From Cocos nucifera (Eukaryota; Streptophyta; Magnoliopsida; Arecales; Arecaceae), in assembly GCA_006176705.1 (NCBI GenBank), contig QRFJ01004270.1:142671-206670 (forward strand): a stretch of DNA of 64,000 bases, in the 5' to 3' direction. The notes beneath the pieces were generated by a model. It did not search any database. It was not told the origin of the DNA and saw only the letters and a program-made list of their open reading frames with translations. Every line of letters begins with the position of its first letter. Position 1 is the first letter of the stretch. Below, piece by piece: positions 1 through 12,439 of this stretch. The position numbers and the translations under genes are program-made.

Positions 1-900
1 AGATCTTATCTCCTGTGGAAGTTGAAGCTCAGAAATCTCTCCCATAATATCTAGCCATGATTGTAGGAGATCTTATCTCCTTATCGAAGTCTGAAGTTCA
101 AAAAGATTCTTATCTTTCCAATTGAGGTTGATAGAGAGCTTATCCTATGGTGAGTTGAAGCTTTGTAGGACGATGTTATCTTCTTATTGAGGTTGATAGA
201 GATTCTATCTTTTGTTGAAGCTCAGGAGAGTTCTTATCCCAACCGAGGTTGTAAGGAGATTCTATTCTTCTATAAAGTGAAGCTCGGAGAAGATTCTTAT
301 TCTCTACTGGGTTGCTTAGGAATCATTATCTCCTAATCCGAAGTTGGAAGCTCCGGAGAAACGACCTATCTTCAGTCAGAGTGTGTAGGGAGATCTCATC
401 TCTTTGAAGTTGAAGCTTGAAGAAGATCTTATCTCCAGCCGAGGTGTAGGAGATTTATCTTCTGATTGAGGTGAGGAAGATTCTATCTTTTGTTGAAGTT
501 GAAGCTCGAAGGAGATCTTTTAACTCTAGTCGAGGTTTGTAGGAGATCTTATTCATCCTATTGAAGTTGAAGCTTGGGGAATTCTTATGTCAATTGCGAG
601 GTTGTAGGAGATCTTACTTCTGTTGAGTTAAAGCTTAAGGAGATCTTCATCTCCAATCGAGATTGATAGGAGATCTTATCTCTTGTTTGAATAACGCATA
701 GATTATATATATTCTCCTATTCAAGATTGAAGGAAGATTCTATGTTCTGTTATGCAAGCTCGGGAGGATTATATCTCCAATCGAGATTATAGTAAGATTT
801 TATCTCCTATTGATGTTTAACTCGGCAGGAGATCTTATCTCCAACGAGGTTGTAGGAAGAATCCTTAATCTTACTATTGAAGTATTAGGGATTCGTCCGG
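1..900. repeat. Degenerate tandem array, about 60-70 bp unit
   Basis: A diverged unit repeats more than a dozen times. Each unit contains a form of 'aggagatcttatctcc' followed by 'gaggttgtaggagat' or 'gttgaagctc'. Spacing between units varies around 60-70 bp. No coding frame is maintained. On the minus strand it occupies the place held by the arrays that follow integrase in elements 1 and 2, so I read it as the array of element 3. Confidence 0.75.
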
Positions 901-1479
901 TACGACCTCTCCCTCCATTATATGCGCTGAAGGGATATATCGACGAGGTCTTCGACTTTATGGCTCACTATTTAGGATGAGTTCTCCTCGCTTTTCCTAA
1001 TGGGCTGATAGGGTATATTTAGGGCCATTGTCAGGGCTCTCTCCTCACCTCAGTCTTAAAGGATCGAGAGTTCTCCTCTCTATCTTAAATAACGAGAGGT
1101 CTTCTAAACCTTGCTCATGATTTAGACAGGAGGTTTCTTCCTCCCTACTCCTAAATATGGCCACCTTTTGATTGCTTCTTTATGGTCGTTAGGATTTTTT
1201 AAAAATTTTTAAGACATGGCGAGATTGTTTCCTTCGAGCGCCTTCAGGTGAAAAGCTCCGAACGTACGACCTCCTCTATTTATATAGGCCTTGCCCAATT
1301 TGGGCAAGCTTTCCCTAGCTTCTTGAGGCTAAGGATGGCTGCGTGAGTCGAGCACTAAAGTTCTCCGAGATAGGTTCATGATGTCGAGAGCTATGGTCGA
1401 GCTCTTGTTGTTCCTCCCTCTTGGTTGTTCTGGCGATGTAGTGCCCTCAGTCAGATCTTCTTCTTGCTTTCAGCGAAGC

Positions 1480-2797
1480 GCTGCTAGAGCATTGAGGAGG
1501 CTATATTTGTAAACACCTATATGGGGGGAAAATTCATCATGCCTTTCTATTGGGACTCTGATGATAAGCTCGAGGAGGAAGTTTTGGGCTCTCTTTGCAC
1601 TCGTCGCAGGAGTTTTTGTGAGCGTGGCTGAACTCATTCGGCCCTCCATCAGCTGTGGATTTATTTAGACTCGCAGCCAGGCCTGCCAGTCTCTCCTATG
1701 GCTTCCTCATCTTTCAATTGAGAGGCTCTTCTGCCTCGGACCAATATCCTCAGCCCGAGCAGTAGATCGGCAAAATTCTGGGTTTACTTCTTCTCCTAGA
1801 AAGAACAATAAATCATTTCTTTCTTGCAATGCCGCCCTTAAGTAGTTAGCATTTAATAGACTGGTCTAGAATTTAGACCTTCAATGCCAGTGTAGCATTA
1901 AAATTGGGATGATGTAAGCATCGAATAAGAATTCTCCCTCCTTCTGCTTGATATTTTCATACAGAAATCTAAATCTCACGGGTACGAACGTCGTGGCTAC
2001 TGATGAAGTGGCCACAAAACTGATGGCTATTCTGAATCATTAAAAGAGATTGTATCCGACTTCAAATGTCGAGTATCAGTTTCTTGCCTACTCTCTTTAA
2101 AGGTTGATGGGTAAGCTCGGGCATAAGTGGCAATGCTGATGTACAGGAAGCACATTAGTGATCCGAAAGACCTCCAGCTTGATCGATTGGATTCAGGAAG
2201 TATTCTATCATGCTTATCAAAATTGGAGAGCTATGAAGTTTTGATGAATGTGGCTCTTGTATAATTTAGGAAGAGAAAGAAGAATCGGTGCAATCGTCAT
2301 ATATGGTGAGCCGATGCGTGATGTGGTGGATTGCCTCAATCCGTCGATCCATTTTCGTAGTGTTTGATCCAAGGATGTCATCTCGGATTGTAGATCTTGA
2401 CAAGGCTCACAGACTATAGATGGGGAAGCGTTCTCTTCTAGAGAAAGATCACGATCATGAACAAGATCCCTACTCTCTGTTCCTTTTTCCATGAGGTGAC
2501 TTAGTTTTGCTTAGCCTAAGGCTGCTCCTCCTTAGGAACGATTTTTGATTATTTCTGATGGCAAATTTCCTGAGAACATCACCGCTCGACGACAGCCGCA
2601 TGATCTTGCACCATTTCGGTGAGCCCAGAATCATACTGCATCAATAGGTTAAACTACTTCGGAAATTACCATGGCATCGATGGAGGAGAGGGTTGAAGAA
2701 TTGGTGATGGAGCAGGAGCGAGATGGATCTGGTCTTAGATCTTGATGTAGAAAGCTAGTTAGATCTCTGGAGTAGTTCAACCTTCTTTTGGAGGCAT
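1480..2797 (-). pseudogene. Decayed gag of element 3
   Basis: The minus strand opens with ATG at 2,797 and reads MPPK, matching the MPPRK and MPSKK gag starts of elements 1 and 2. Further on, 'FNLL-Q----GLTEMVQ' matches 'FNLLIQ-VRGLTKAMQ' of element 2. The longest surviving stretch (2,492-2,217) aligns with the gag segment of element 2 around 49,440-49,700. In-frame stops and frameshifts are common, so it cannot encode a full Gag. After about 1,480 the gag likeness fades and non-coding repetitive DNA follows. Confidence 0.65.
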
Positions 2798-2908
2798 ATC
2801 TGGACTGAGGGATGAGGATGTGTGGAATTGAATCTTGAGAGGAAGATCCACAGGGATCGACTGAGCACTCCTATTCAGTTAATTAAAGAAAACTTTTAGG
2901 AATAGAGG

Positions 2909-2927
2909 CCCTTCTCTAGCGCCCAAT
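2909..2927 (-). other. Primer-binding site of element 3
   Basis: On the minus strand, TTGGGCGCTAGAGAAGGG lies just inside the LTR end. Element 2 has TTGGCGCTAGAGAAAGG and element 1 has a decayed TTGATGCTAGAAGAAGG at the same place. A TGG start next to the LTR is usual for a tRNA-primed plus-strand RNA. I did not assign the tRNA. Confidence 0.65.
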
Positions 2928-2930
2928 ACC

Positions 2931-3968
2931 TATTGGGCAGAAATCTGCGTTGACGTTCAATCAGCTTAAAGGTGTGAAGAAAGAAGAGGTCACGTCAGGT
3001 GACTTATAAAATTAAAGTTCCTCGAAGTTGGTTGTGGTGGCTCCGTAGGATCCATCCGCATATCAAGTAGCTCTTCTTTGCCAGACAAAAAATGGTCTTT
3101 AGGAAAAAACTCAGCAGAGTTTTGGAAATGAGAGCGGTTGAGCTTAGAGAAAATATTAATAAAGGATCTCTGTTTATAGACGAATAAGCCAGGCAGACTC
3201 GATAGTGATAGCTGTAGTCGTCCAATAGCTGACCGCTCAGGGCCGCATTAAATGTATGGAAGAGGGGTGCTGGCCCTGTAAGCAGACTGATAGTGATAGT
3301 TTCTCGTAGCCATTCGGTACTTTGAGCCGTTTGGTAAAACACATGAAGTTTGTTACGGAAGAGAAGGGTCATTCGTTGTCGTGATTGTGCCCGTTGTGAG
3401 CATTTTAATATCGAAGTTTAGAGAAAGCAAGATGTTGTTTGGTGAAGAGAATTTGCGTATGTAAGTCTAGAGGAGTTCGAAATCCTAAAGGAATACAGCT
3501 AGAGGGGTCATCCAGGAGAATACTACTTGAAATTGCAAAGTATCCGCTTAAGGAAAATCTAGATGAGTGACTGATGGAGAAGTCCAGAAGAAGTCTGAGC
3601 TGATGGAAAAGGTTTGGCTAAAGAAAAAAAGTCTATGGAAGTAAGTTACGGCTCCTGGAGGTCACGATGAAGAAGAAAGTCAGAGCAGTTTGAGCTCCTG
3701 AAGGAATCTGATGTGAAGGGAAAAGTTCCGAAAGAAGTTCGGCTCCTAGAGGATCAACTGAAGGGGCAGTTCCGAAAGCGAGTTCGGCCACTGGGGAGTT
3801 TGGTAAGGAAATTCGACCGCTGGAGCTATTAGTTTCGACTGCTGAAGAAGTACTGGGGGAGGGGTTTGACTGCTGGAGAAAATTTTCTATTTGAAGCTCT
3901 TCTATGATTTGCCAGTTACATAGGCTAAGCCTCCAAGACCAACTTCGATGGAGTGGGCGTTTACCCCA
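2931..3968 (-). repeat. 5' LTR of element 3 (minus strand)
   Basis: Reading minus, the LTR begins TGGGGTAAACGCCCACTCC, like TGGGGGTAAACCCCACTCC in element 1. It ends CTGCCCAATA, like CTGCACCAATA in element 2. A TATAAACA box lies at 3,178-3,171 in the same context as the TATA boxes of the other LTRs. The length of about 1.04 kb is close to the 1,071-bp LTRs of element 1. The 3' partner is not in the window. Confidence 0.75.
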
Positions 3969-3984
3969 ATAGAATCTTTACTAC

Positions 3985-4240
3985 TGACTTACTTGGTATC
4001 CTACTTTAAACAATAACAAGCTGGTTCAGTGCATATTCCCCAGAGAATATTGACAAGCTAGGCAAAAACCATCCATGGATTGGAACCATGTCAATATAGT
4101 CCGATTCCTCCTTTTCAGACACACCATTATGTTTATGCATTTGTTAGGAGTCCATTTGGGAAGGAAATTTCTTCTCTTCTAGATATGTGAGAAACTCAGT
4201 TACGAAAAGATATTCTCCTCTTTTATTAAGTCAAAGAGTT
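3985..4240 (-). pseudogene. Minus-strand Ty1-copia integrase fragment
   Basis: Translated on the minus strand, pieces such as RRNRT and a frame-shifted 'DM--SM' match the copia integrase segment that reads 'RRNRTLLDMARSMM' on the plus strand near 4,525-4,560. The frame is broken within a few codons. Element 3 appears to have inserted into this fragment. Confidence 0.45.
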
Positions 4241-4338
4241 TTATTACTCTTTTCAGGTTTTATTTTTACTTCACTTCAGAAGCTTTCACGTTGAACATTT
4301 CCAAATGAATCCAAATTTGTGTTTCATAAGTGTTTGGT

Positions 4339-4363
4339 NNNNNNNNNNNNNNNNNNNNNNNNN
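4339..4363. other. Assembly gap, 25 N
   Basis: Twenty-five consecutive N bases. The sequence on the two sides carries copia integrase remnants in opposite orientations, so the join should not be trusted as contiguous. Confidence 0.99.
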
Positions 4364-4380
4364 GAAGTAAGAAAAACAAA

Positions 4381-6575
4381 CTAAAAAATCCATTAAGGTC
4401 TCTCGATCAAATTGAGGAAGGAATACTTAGCCCGGGAATTCCTAGACATATCTCAAGAAAAATAGCATAATCTCTCAATGGACTCCATCAGGAACACCTC
4501 AACTCAATGAGATTTTAGAATGAAGAAATCAGACCCTATTAGATATGGCCCGATCCATGATGAGCTTTACAGACCTCCCTAATTTTCTTTGGGGACACTC
4601 ATTGTTAACTTCAATTTATCTACTGAAAGGATTCTCTCTAAGACCGTTCTACCACACCGTATGAGATATGGCACGGTAGGAAACCAAGTCTGAGTCATAT
4701 CAGAATTTAGGGTTGTCCAGCTCATGTCAAAAGACAACAAGCGGACAAGTTAGAGTTTAGGTCCTTCAGAGCTCGATTCATAGGATATCCTAAAGAGTCA
4801 TTAGGATACTATTTCTACATTCCAGAAGACCATAATGTGATTGTGTCAGTCGACATGCCATCTTTCTTGAAAAATAGTTTATTCAAGATAGGCATTGGAA
4901 AGCAATTAAGCTTGATGAGAAAGTCTCACAAGTACAACGAGCTAAGGACCAATTGGAACCAAATCAAGTTGAGCCAATAAGAACACTACCTCCTCCACCT
5001 CGTAGATCGGAAAGAGTTTCCCGTCCCCCTGAAAGATACTTAGACATTATTTTAGGGAAAGGAGAGAAAATGTTCCTCATAGGTAATGGTGCTCATGGTG
5101 ATGATCCTAAAACCTACAACGAGACGATATCAGATATCGACTCCGAGAAATGGTTAGAGATAATGCAGTCAGAAATTGACTCGATGCACTCAAACCAAAT
5201 CTAGACCTTGGTAGATCCACCAGAAAGTATAGTACCTTTTGGGTGTAAATGGATCTTCAAGAGAAAGATTGGTGCAGATGGAAATGTGGAGACATTCAAG
5301 GCTAGACTAGTGGCAAAAGGTTATTGCCAACGTGAAGGCATAGACTATCAGGATACCTTTTTCCCAGTGGCTATGCTAAAATCCATCCACACATTGCTTG
5401 TCATTGCAGCCTATTTCGATTATGAAATATGGCAAATGGACATGAAAATGGCATTCTTGAATGGATATCTTGAGGAAGATATCTATATGGAATAGCCACT
5501 AGATTTCACATCCAGTGATACTTATCACAAGGTTTGCAAGCTGCAAAAATCCATATATGGACATAAGCAAGTATCTCGGAGCTGGAACACTCATTTCAAT
5601 GATGTGATCAAAATGTTTGATTTCATCAAAAATGAAGAGGAACCATGTGACTTCAAAAAGGTCAATGGGAGCGCTGTTCTCTTCCTCATACTGTACATGG
5701 ATGACATCCTCCTTATTGGGAATGATATTCCCATGATGACGATAGTCAAATTATGGTTGTCCAAGAAATTCTCCATGAAAGATCTAGGTGAAGCATCCTT
5801 TATTCTAGGAATTAAAGTCTATAGGGATGGACCGAATAGGATGCTAGAACTTTCACAGAAGATGTACATAGAGGAAGTACTAAAGAGGTTTAGTATGGAA
5901 AACTCTAAGAGGGGATTAATACCCTTCAGACATGGTATTCATCTTTCCAAGAAGATGTGCCCTAGCACACCTGAGAAAATAGAACGCATGAGCAAAATCC
6001 CTTATGCTTCTGCAATAGGAAGCCTCATGTATGCCATGCTATGTACACGACCTCATATAGCCCACGCTGTGAGTGTCATAAGCAGATATCAGTCAAATCC
6101 AGGTGAAGAACACTAAACTTCTATGAAATATATCCTTAAGTACTTAAGAAGAACTAAGGATATGATGTTGGTCTTTGGTAATGAAAAACTCCAAGTTCAG
6201 GGATACACAGACTCGGATTTCATGTCCGATGTAGATGATCGAAAGTTGACATTTGGGAGTCTGTTTGTGTGCAATGGTGGTGCTGTCAGTTGAAAGAGTT
6301 CTAAGCAAATCGTGATAGCAGATTCCATCATGGAAGTAGAATATATCGCTGCATCAGAGGCTGCGAAGGAAGCATTCTGGTACAAAAAATTTGCTGTAGA
6401 AATTGGAGTAATGCCATCAGATGCCATTCCTCTGTACTGCGACAACAATGGTGCCATAGCCCTTGCTAAGGAGCTGAGGTCTCATAAAAAATCTAAGCAT
6501 ATTGAGCGGCGATACCACCTCATTTGCGATTACCTCGAGAACAGTTACGTCGAGGTCAAGAAACTGGATGGCATC
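4381..6575 (+). pseudogene. Ty1-copia pol remnant (integrase end, RT, RNase H)
   Basis: In order: the integrase C-terminal part (QWTPPGTPQLN, then RRNRTLLDMARSM at about 4,480-4,560), a linker, the RT start (KWIFKRKIGADGNVETFKARLVAKG near 5,250), the RT active site LYMDDILLIGND at about 5,695, and RNase H with YTDSDF near 6,205 and HIERRYH near 6,500. The YMDD motif is intact. The frame is broken by stops at about 5,202, 5,493, 6,114 and 6,292, plus frameshifts. Order INT-RT-RH is diagnostic of copia. The gag and protease parts are not present. The C-terminus ends abruptly at about 6,575, where LTR-like sequence begins. Confidence 0.88.
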
Positions 6576-9500
6576 AAGATGGAATCTATCTACCTCGGTG
6601 GTAGAGGAGCAGCCCTATGATGATCATGAGAATTAAGTCCAGAAGCCCATGGCCATAGCAGAGCGAAATAATAGAAAGAGTTTCTATTTAGATTTTCACA
6701 TCGGACTTGAATCGAATGATTACATCATATGATAGAGACTAGCGTTTGATGGGTTCACCAAAACCCTAATCTAATCGAGGCTCAAGATAGAAGAACTTAA
6801 TCACACAGGTAGCTGCACCAAAAGGTTCGCATTCAGCTCTGATGGGTTGCCACCATATACTGCTAGGCATCACGGGTGGATTTACGAGCAATTAGAATGA
6901 TTTAGATGATCGATCATTCTAGCTATTCGAATCAGAAGAGTTCTGATCCATCGAAAGAAGTTTCGATGATGTCGATGATAGAGATCATGACATATCCCAT
7001 TACCATACAGAACTGAACCTAACTGTGTCACACAAACAAGAGTTTGAATTTGGTGGTCATCAATTGAACTAATCTAGTTCAATTGATCTAAATGAGATTT
7101 AATTAGGTTCAAAAAAATCGTGCTAACACTCGATTGAACCTAACATTCTTCTTTTACTATCATAAATAGTTGTCCTGACTAAGCCAAAGGAGTTTGTGCT
7201 CGATCAGAGGCCTTCACTTGGTCTGACTGGAGCCTGTCTAGGTCAGAAAAGAGTTGTCTTATTTTGTAAGATAATACCTACCATTTTTGATCACCTGCCA
7301 TTTTTCATCCTTTGACCTTGGTCAAAAGTTGACCTTTGACTGGTCAAATATTGATCATTGACACTTTGACTTCTGTCCACGTGTCATGCACCTATTGGAG
7401 AGCTGGTGGGGGCCTATCCTCCTACCAGAATCTAGCAAGAAGGAGGGCACACGCCAAGGGCAGAATCTAGCAAGAAGGAGGGTACACGCCACCCTTGGCG
7501 TGTGCCCAAGCAAAAGGCGCCCAGGAGTCCCTGTTGGATAGGGACTTCATCTCCTTTTTGGATTCCGATTAGACTTCTCCTAAGAATCAAGTTTGGCTAG
7601 TCTTAGGTGCCATCTAAGGAGGAATCCAAGGGACTCTATTCCCACCAATCAAATTTAGATCAAATTTTATAAAGGATTGTGATTGGTTGGGAAGAAGAGG
7701 AGTTGGATCATGCATAGTCTATAAATAAGACCCTACGCCCAACTCAAGGAGGATCTGAAATCAATTGAAAATTCTCCATGCCCCAAGGCTATCTCCCTCC
7801 TCCTCCATGCAAAGTCCATCTTCTCCCTCTCCTCTCCACACCCAAAGGTGTTTGGGATCCAAGTTGGTGCAATCCAGACGCGAGAAAGACGACAGAAAGC
7901 TAGAAGACTGCGCTGCTGCAAAGGACAACTACAGATCTTCGAAAAGTGTTTTGAAGATCCTCCAAATCAGATCTAGATCTGATTTTTGGAGATGTGATAG
8001 AGAAGAAGAGGATCTCTAGGTCCAGCCCAAGTGGATATCGATAGAGGCCAGGCACATGCATGGCTAGATCCAGAACCTTCCACTGCTTAAAGGATCATCA
8101 ATGGGTAATAGGATTACCCTACATCAAGATAAATTAAATTTGATTTAATTTATTTAGATTTTATTTTTATTATTAAAATAATAAGGATCAGATATGAAAC
8201 ATCCTAGATCTGATTAGGATCAAAGAGAAAATTTTTTGAAATATATCTCTTGATCCGATCAGATCTGAACAAATCTGATCCGAAAAATTAGGATTTTCCT
8301 TCACATTTTGGTCAAGAAGATTTATTATATGAAAACTATATCCGCATGGATTCTAAGGATGTTGTTCTACATATTCGACCTATCCGATCATCGAATATCA
8401 TTACTAGATGGTCACTTCTATTAGTACAAAAATTTATTCTTATACTACCGACTTAGGTTCAGACCTATGAGCTCACATATATTAAAGTTCACGATTCGAT
8501 CAGATGGTTGATCAATGATTAAGAATCATTCTTTGGTTAAACAATCAATACGATTGATGTTTAACCTAGTACAAGTATTGCAGGAGGATTGATTAGCAAT
8601 TAGATTGCTAATTAACTTAATTTGATTAAGCCAAAGGGCTAAGATTAAGTTTAATTAAATATAATTTAATTACATTTGATTTGAACTTGATTAGATCAAG
8701 TCCAATTGATTTATTGGATAAACCAAGTGTAAGAAAAAACTAGTCCTAGTTCAACTAGGACTTAGGTCAATCTAATTTTTTAATTTGATTAAAAAATTAA
8801 ATTAAAATTAAATTAAATTTAATCTAATTTAATTAAACTTTTAATTAATTTAGGATCTAATTAATTGGATTGAATTAATTTTTATTTGATTTGGTTGGAG
8901 AAACCATGTTGGACCAAGTCAAAATAAGAATCCTAGTAAGTCTAGGAAATTCCCTCTTTGCGCCACCTTAGTCCCAATGCTCACCCTTCATGCCCCCTTT
9001 AATTTTGCATGAATTCTCCATGCCCAAGAGAAGCCCACCACGTCCCAAAGTCCTCTTTCTTTTTTATATTGTAAATTAAGTGTGGACCAAGTCAAAGTAG
9101 GAATTGGTTTTGATTTCAAATTCTATGAGATAAAATTTTAGGAAACCAAAACTCTTCCTATAGTGCACCGATTCCATCCATATTTTTTCTAGGATTTTTA
9201 TGACTTTTAGAGGGATTTTTGTGTGACAAAACCTGGTGGTCCATAGTAGAAAAGGAGGGGGCACCCAAGAGTTGGGCGCCCCTTATCTTGCCCAATTTGG
9301 ATATTCCTTGTCTAAGTATTTGACCTAGACAAGGACTCCTCTATATCTCTCTATATAGGATAAATTTTGGGCTGATTTTTTGAGATATTTTAGATCATTA
9401 AGAGATCTTCGGGATATGTGAAAATCAGGGAGAAAGAGTACTGGGGCATGAAGATTTCATAGACAACAATCTAGGTGTCTAGGTGAGAGAACAAAGAAGA

Positions 9501-10080
9501 AGAAGAAGATGGGTTCTTCTTCTAAGATTTTTTTTTTGATCTTTTTCTCCTTTTTTAAGATTTTTGAGAGGTGTCTCAGGTTCAAAATCTCTTCTCCTTT
9601 ATTTTGAAAATTGGAGAGTCCAATATTTGAAGAAGATGGTTCTAGATTGACTGTCAAAGAAGGATCAGCACAGTACTAGCATACTATGTTGATTTCCTGC
9701 ATCGAACTTCTGATCGTGGTTCGTGGGCTCGTGTGGATGACTCCTAGAGGCCGGACGCATGTGCAGCTTGCAACATCATCCTCAAGTCCAAATCAATAAG
9801 TTAGAACATTTAACTTGCATGAGTAATAGATCTGATCTATTATTTTCATATCTCCATTAGATGTAGTGTATATACATGTTGATGTGATCAACATGTTTTA
9901 GTTTCTTCTTTAGATTTTAATTTTTGGTTTAATAACATATCATGATCATGTAATAGATCTTAGATCTAGGATATTTTTTAGAATTTAAAATTAATTTTAA
10001 TTAATTTTAGTCTTTCGCTGTCTGATTTTGAAAAAGTTTCAAGATCTAGTCTTAAAATTCTAGATCTGGTTCTATCAACA
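6575..10080 (+). repeat. Copia LTR-like region, copy A
   Basis: This AT-rich stretch follows the copia pol remnant. Its first part (6,580-8,150) is clearly homologous to 12,910-14,440: both begin 'cctatgatgatcatgag', share 'aataatagaaagagtttctat' and 'ctgcaccaa', and reach a 'gaggccgggc-cgtgcatggct' motif. The same motif recurs at about 9,745, so the region may hold two partial LTRs or an internal duplication. The end near 10,080 ('ctagatctggttctatca') looks like an LTR end with a primer site. No gene is supported here. Confidence 0.5.
7426..7507. repeat. 35-bp tandem duplication with a perfect 16-bp inverted repeat
   Basis: A 31-bp block beginning 'cagaatctagcaagaagg' occurs at 7,426 and again at 7,461 with one mismatch. 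GGGCACACGCCAAGGG at 7,445-7,460 is the exact reverse complement of 7,492-7,507, giving a 16-bp stem with a 31-bp loop. It lies inside the copia LTR-like region. Confidence 0.9.
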
Positions 10081-10389
10081 ACCCCTCTCGGTCCTGCTTG
10101 AGCCCCTCCCGATGATGATAAGATGCTTGGAGAGGATGATTTTGATTTAGTAGAATTTTGATGTATTTTATTTTTATTTAAAAAGTATTATAATATAATT
10201 TGATCAATAATATAATTTGAGTATTTGAGATATATTCCTACATTATTATTGACATAAAATTTTTGTTCTTTCAAATTTTTATTTTAGTAATTATATATTA
10301 AATTACTTTAATTTGAGTAATTATATATTGAACTGCATCTATCAAGTAAAAAAAGATAAAAATGATAAATTTAAGATATTTTTTATTAT

Positions 10390-10907
10390 TCAAAAATCTA
10401 TGATAGTGGTTAAAAATCGTTACCATAGTCATACCAACCACTGCCATAGATATATGCCAACCACTATCATAATCTATAGCGGTGGTTATAAAATCATTAT
10501 CATAAATCTATAGTAGAAGTTTTAAAATCACTACCATAGTTTTAAAATCTATAGTAGCAGTTTTAAAATCATTATCGTAGATCTATAGTAACAGTTTTAA
10601 AATCATTACCATAGTTTTAATTATAGTAGCAATTAAGTAACCACCGCTATAGATTGATTATAGCAGCGGTTCACTAACCATTGCTATTGACTCTATAATA
10701 GCGATTTTATAATAGCTGCTATATTGGATGTATAGCAGTGGTTGAAGAACCGCTGCTATAGATCTAGTTATAACGGTGGTTGAATAACTACTGCTATACC
10801 TAGCATATGGTAGTGGTTATGATAATCGCTTCCATGGTAGTGGTTTTTGGGACTACGAAAATAGTTTCTAATCACTACCATAGCTCTTTTCTGTAGTAAT
10901 AAATTAT
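10390..10907. mobile_element. CACTA-like subterminal repeat block with one terminus
   Basis: A short unit such as 'tatagcagcggtt' or its complement 'aaccactgctata' is repeated many times in alternating orientation. The right edge ends 'agctcttttctgtagtaa', whose complement TTACTACAGAAAAGAGCT resembles the CACTACAGAAAA ends of plant CACTA (En/Spm) elements with a decayed first base. I could not find a matching left terminus or any transposase, so it is a truncated or non-autonomous remnant. Confidence 0.6.
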
Positions 10908-10939
10908 TTCTATAATAAGAGGACTAGATAGTCTTCATC

Positions 10940-10989
10940 AATAAAATAATGATATTCTTAGAAGAGGATGTGTTCTTTTTTGACCAAGA
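10940..10989 (+). pseudogene. Copia pol fragment left of the solo LTR
   Basis: The codons after 10,950 read 'MIFLEEDVFF', matching the copia segment just after integrase that usually reads like '-VFLEEEF'. It is cut at 10,989 by a solo LTR. The acidic linker expected next resumes at 16,099 beyond the duplicated target site. Confidence 0.45.
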
Positions 10990-12439
10990 TGTCATGCCCC
11001 CGACCTGAGTTCGTGAGCTAGAGGTCTTAACAACCACTGCATACTCATAGAAAACTCTTTTCATAAGCACGTAAGGCATCTCATCAAGCTGTCATAAAGC
11101 AATAGCAAAATAATTAGTCATAAATTAAATTTAAAATTTCATTAATTAAAATCTAATTTCAATATTCCATAAAACTCAACAATATTTAAAAGATTTTGCA
11201 TCAGCTTTCAGTATAATTTTTAATCTAAAATAGAAGTATTGAGGTTCTACTTCTAATCACTTTCTCGATACATAATCCCATACATCTTAATTCTCAATAT
11301 CTATAAAAATAGTAAAATAGGAGATAATGAGCTAGATAGCTCAGAAAGCAATGATCACCTTAACTAGATTACATCAAGTAAATAAAACAAATAATTACTT
11401 ATAGAAAATAAGCATATAGAAGTCATCAATTTGAAATCAATTTCCAATATGCAGCATTATCAAAATATTTATCATGCCAAATTTAATCTTTTTGAGTTTC
11501 TTATAGGAATTTAGTTTTCTTTCAAATCATCAAATTCTTATCAACCATAAGCTATGATCATATTATCCCTATGGTAGGATCATAACACTACATATCATCT
11601 TACAGTGAGCTGTAAATTATATAGCAGCAAAGTCCTTCAGAACTGCTGGTCTCACTAGTGGTTTATCATTGATCTTGCTGGTGATATAGACCCTCAGGAC
11701 TAATCATTGCCAATATATTAGCCTCCATTGGTGGGCTCCTCCATATAATCAGGCTAAGAGTTTAAATCATCTTAAATCAAAATTTTTTTTGTAATTTATA
11801 TTTTTTATTCCAGTTCAATAAGATTTCATATAATCATATGGTATTAAGATCAATCAAATATTATAACAAGATAAATACTTTCAATCATGCTTCATCATAA
11901 CATTTCAAAATAAGATATTTTTAATAATAAAAAATTATTCATCAAATTCATGCATCATTTCATAAATCATCTTAAAAAAATATATTATAATTTATCGATA
12001 AATCTAGAAAAAGTAAAATATTGCTTACCCCATATGCATTCCAATAAATCCACATAATTCTAGAGAATTCTTTCCATAATTTTTGATTCACAGATCATAT
12101 CGTAGTATCCCATTACTTGATATCTATAACCTTATATAGGATCAAGTCCAATAATTAGAAAGGGTATGAATAATTATGGAAAGATAAGTTGATAATAGTC
12201 TAATCTAATGGTCTGGTTTAATCTAGTCACTGATCAAGATTCAATTAGGATATAGATGGCTTAATAGAAATTGAGAATAATCAAATCAGTAGTGTCCGAT
12301 AAGAGTCGAGATGAGAATTAGTGTTTGATGAGTATCCTAGAAGTCAGATTGGCTGATACTTTATAAAATACTTTCTATGGATATTTTTATAATTTTAACT
12401 TAAAATTAATAAAAAAAATTATTTTCTATCATATTGTGT

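Larger units (their letters stand above)
1..3968 (-). mobile_element. Tat-like Ty3/gypsy element 3, pol-less, runs off left edge
   Basis: Read on the minus strand, this stretch runs in the order LTR (3,968 to 2,931), primer-binding site, gag remnant starting at 2,797, then repetitive DNA to the window edge. LTR start, LTR end, primer site and gag start all resemble those of the two longer Tat-like elements in this window. Between the gag remnant and the repetitive tail I find no protease, RT, RNase H or integrase. The tail near 950-1,130 resembles the array that follows integrase in element 1. The copy therefore looks like a gag-only deletion derivative. The second LTR lies outside the window. 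Frames are broken throughout. Confidence 0.72.

Noticed and set aside
1..900. Repeat-rich left edge considered as a CRISPR-like array
   Set aside because: Units are diverged, spacing is irregular and there are no unique spacers. The context is a plant retroelement.
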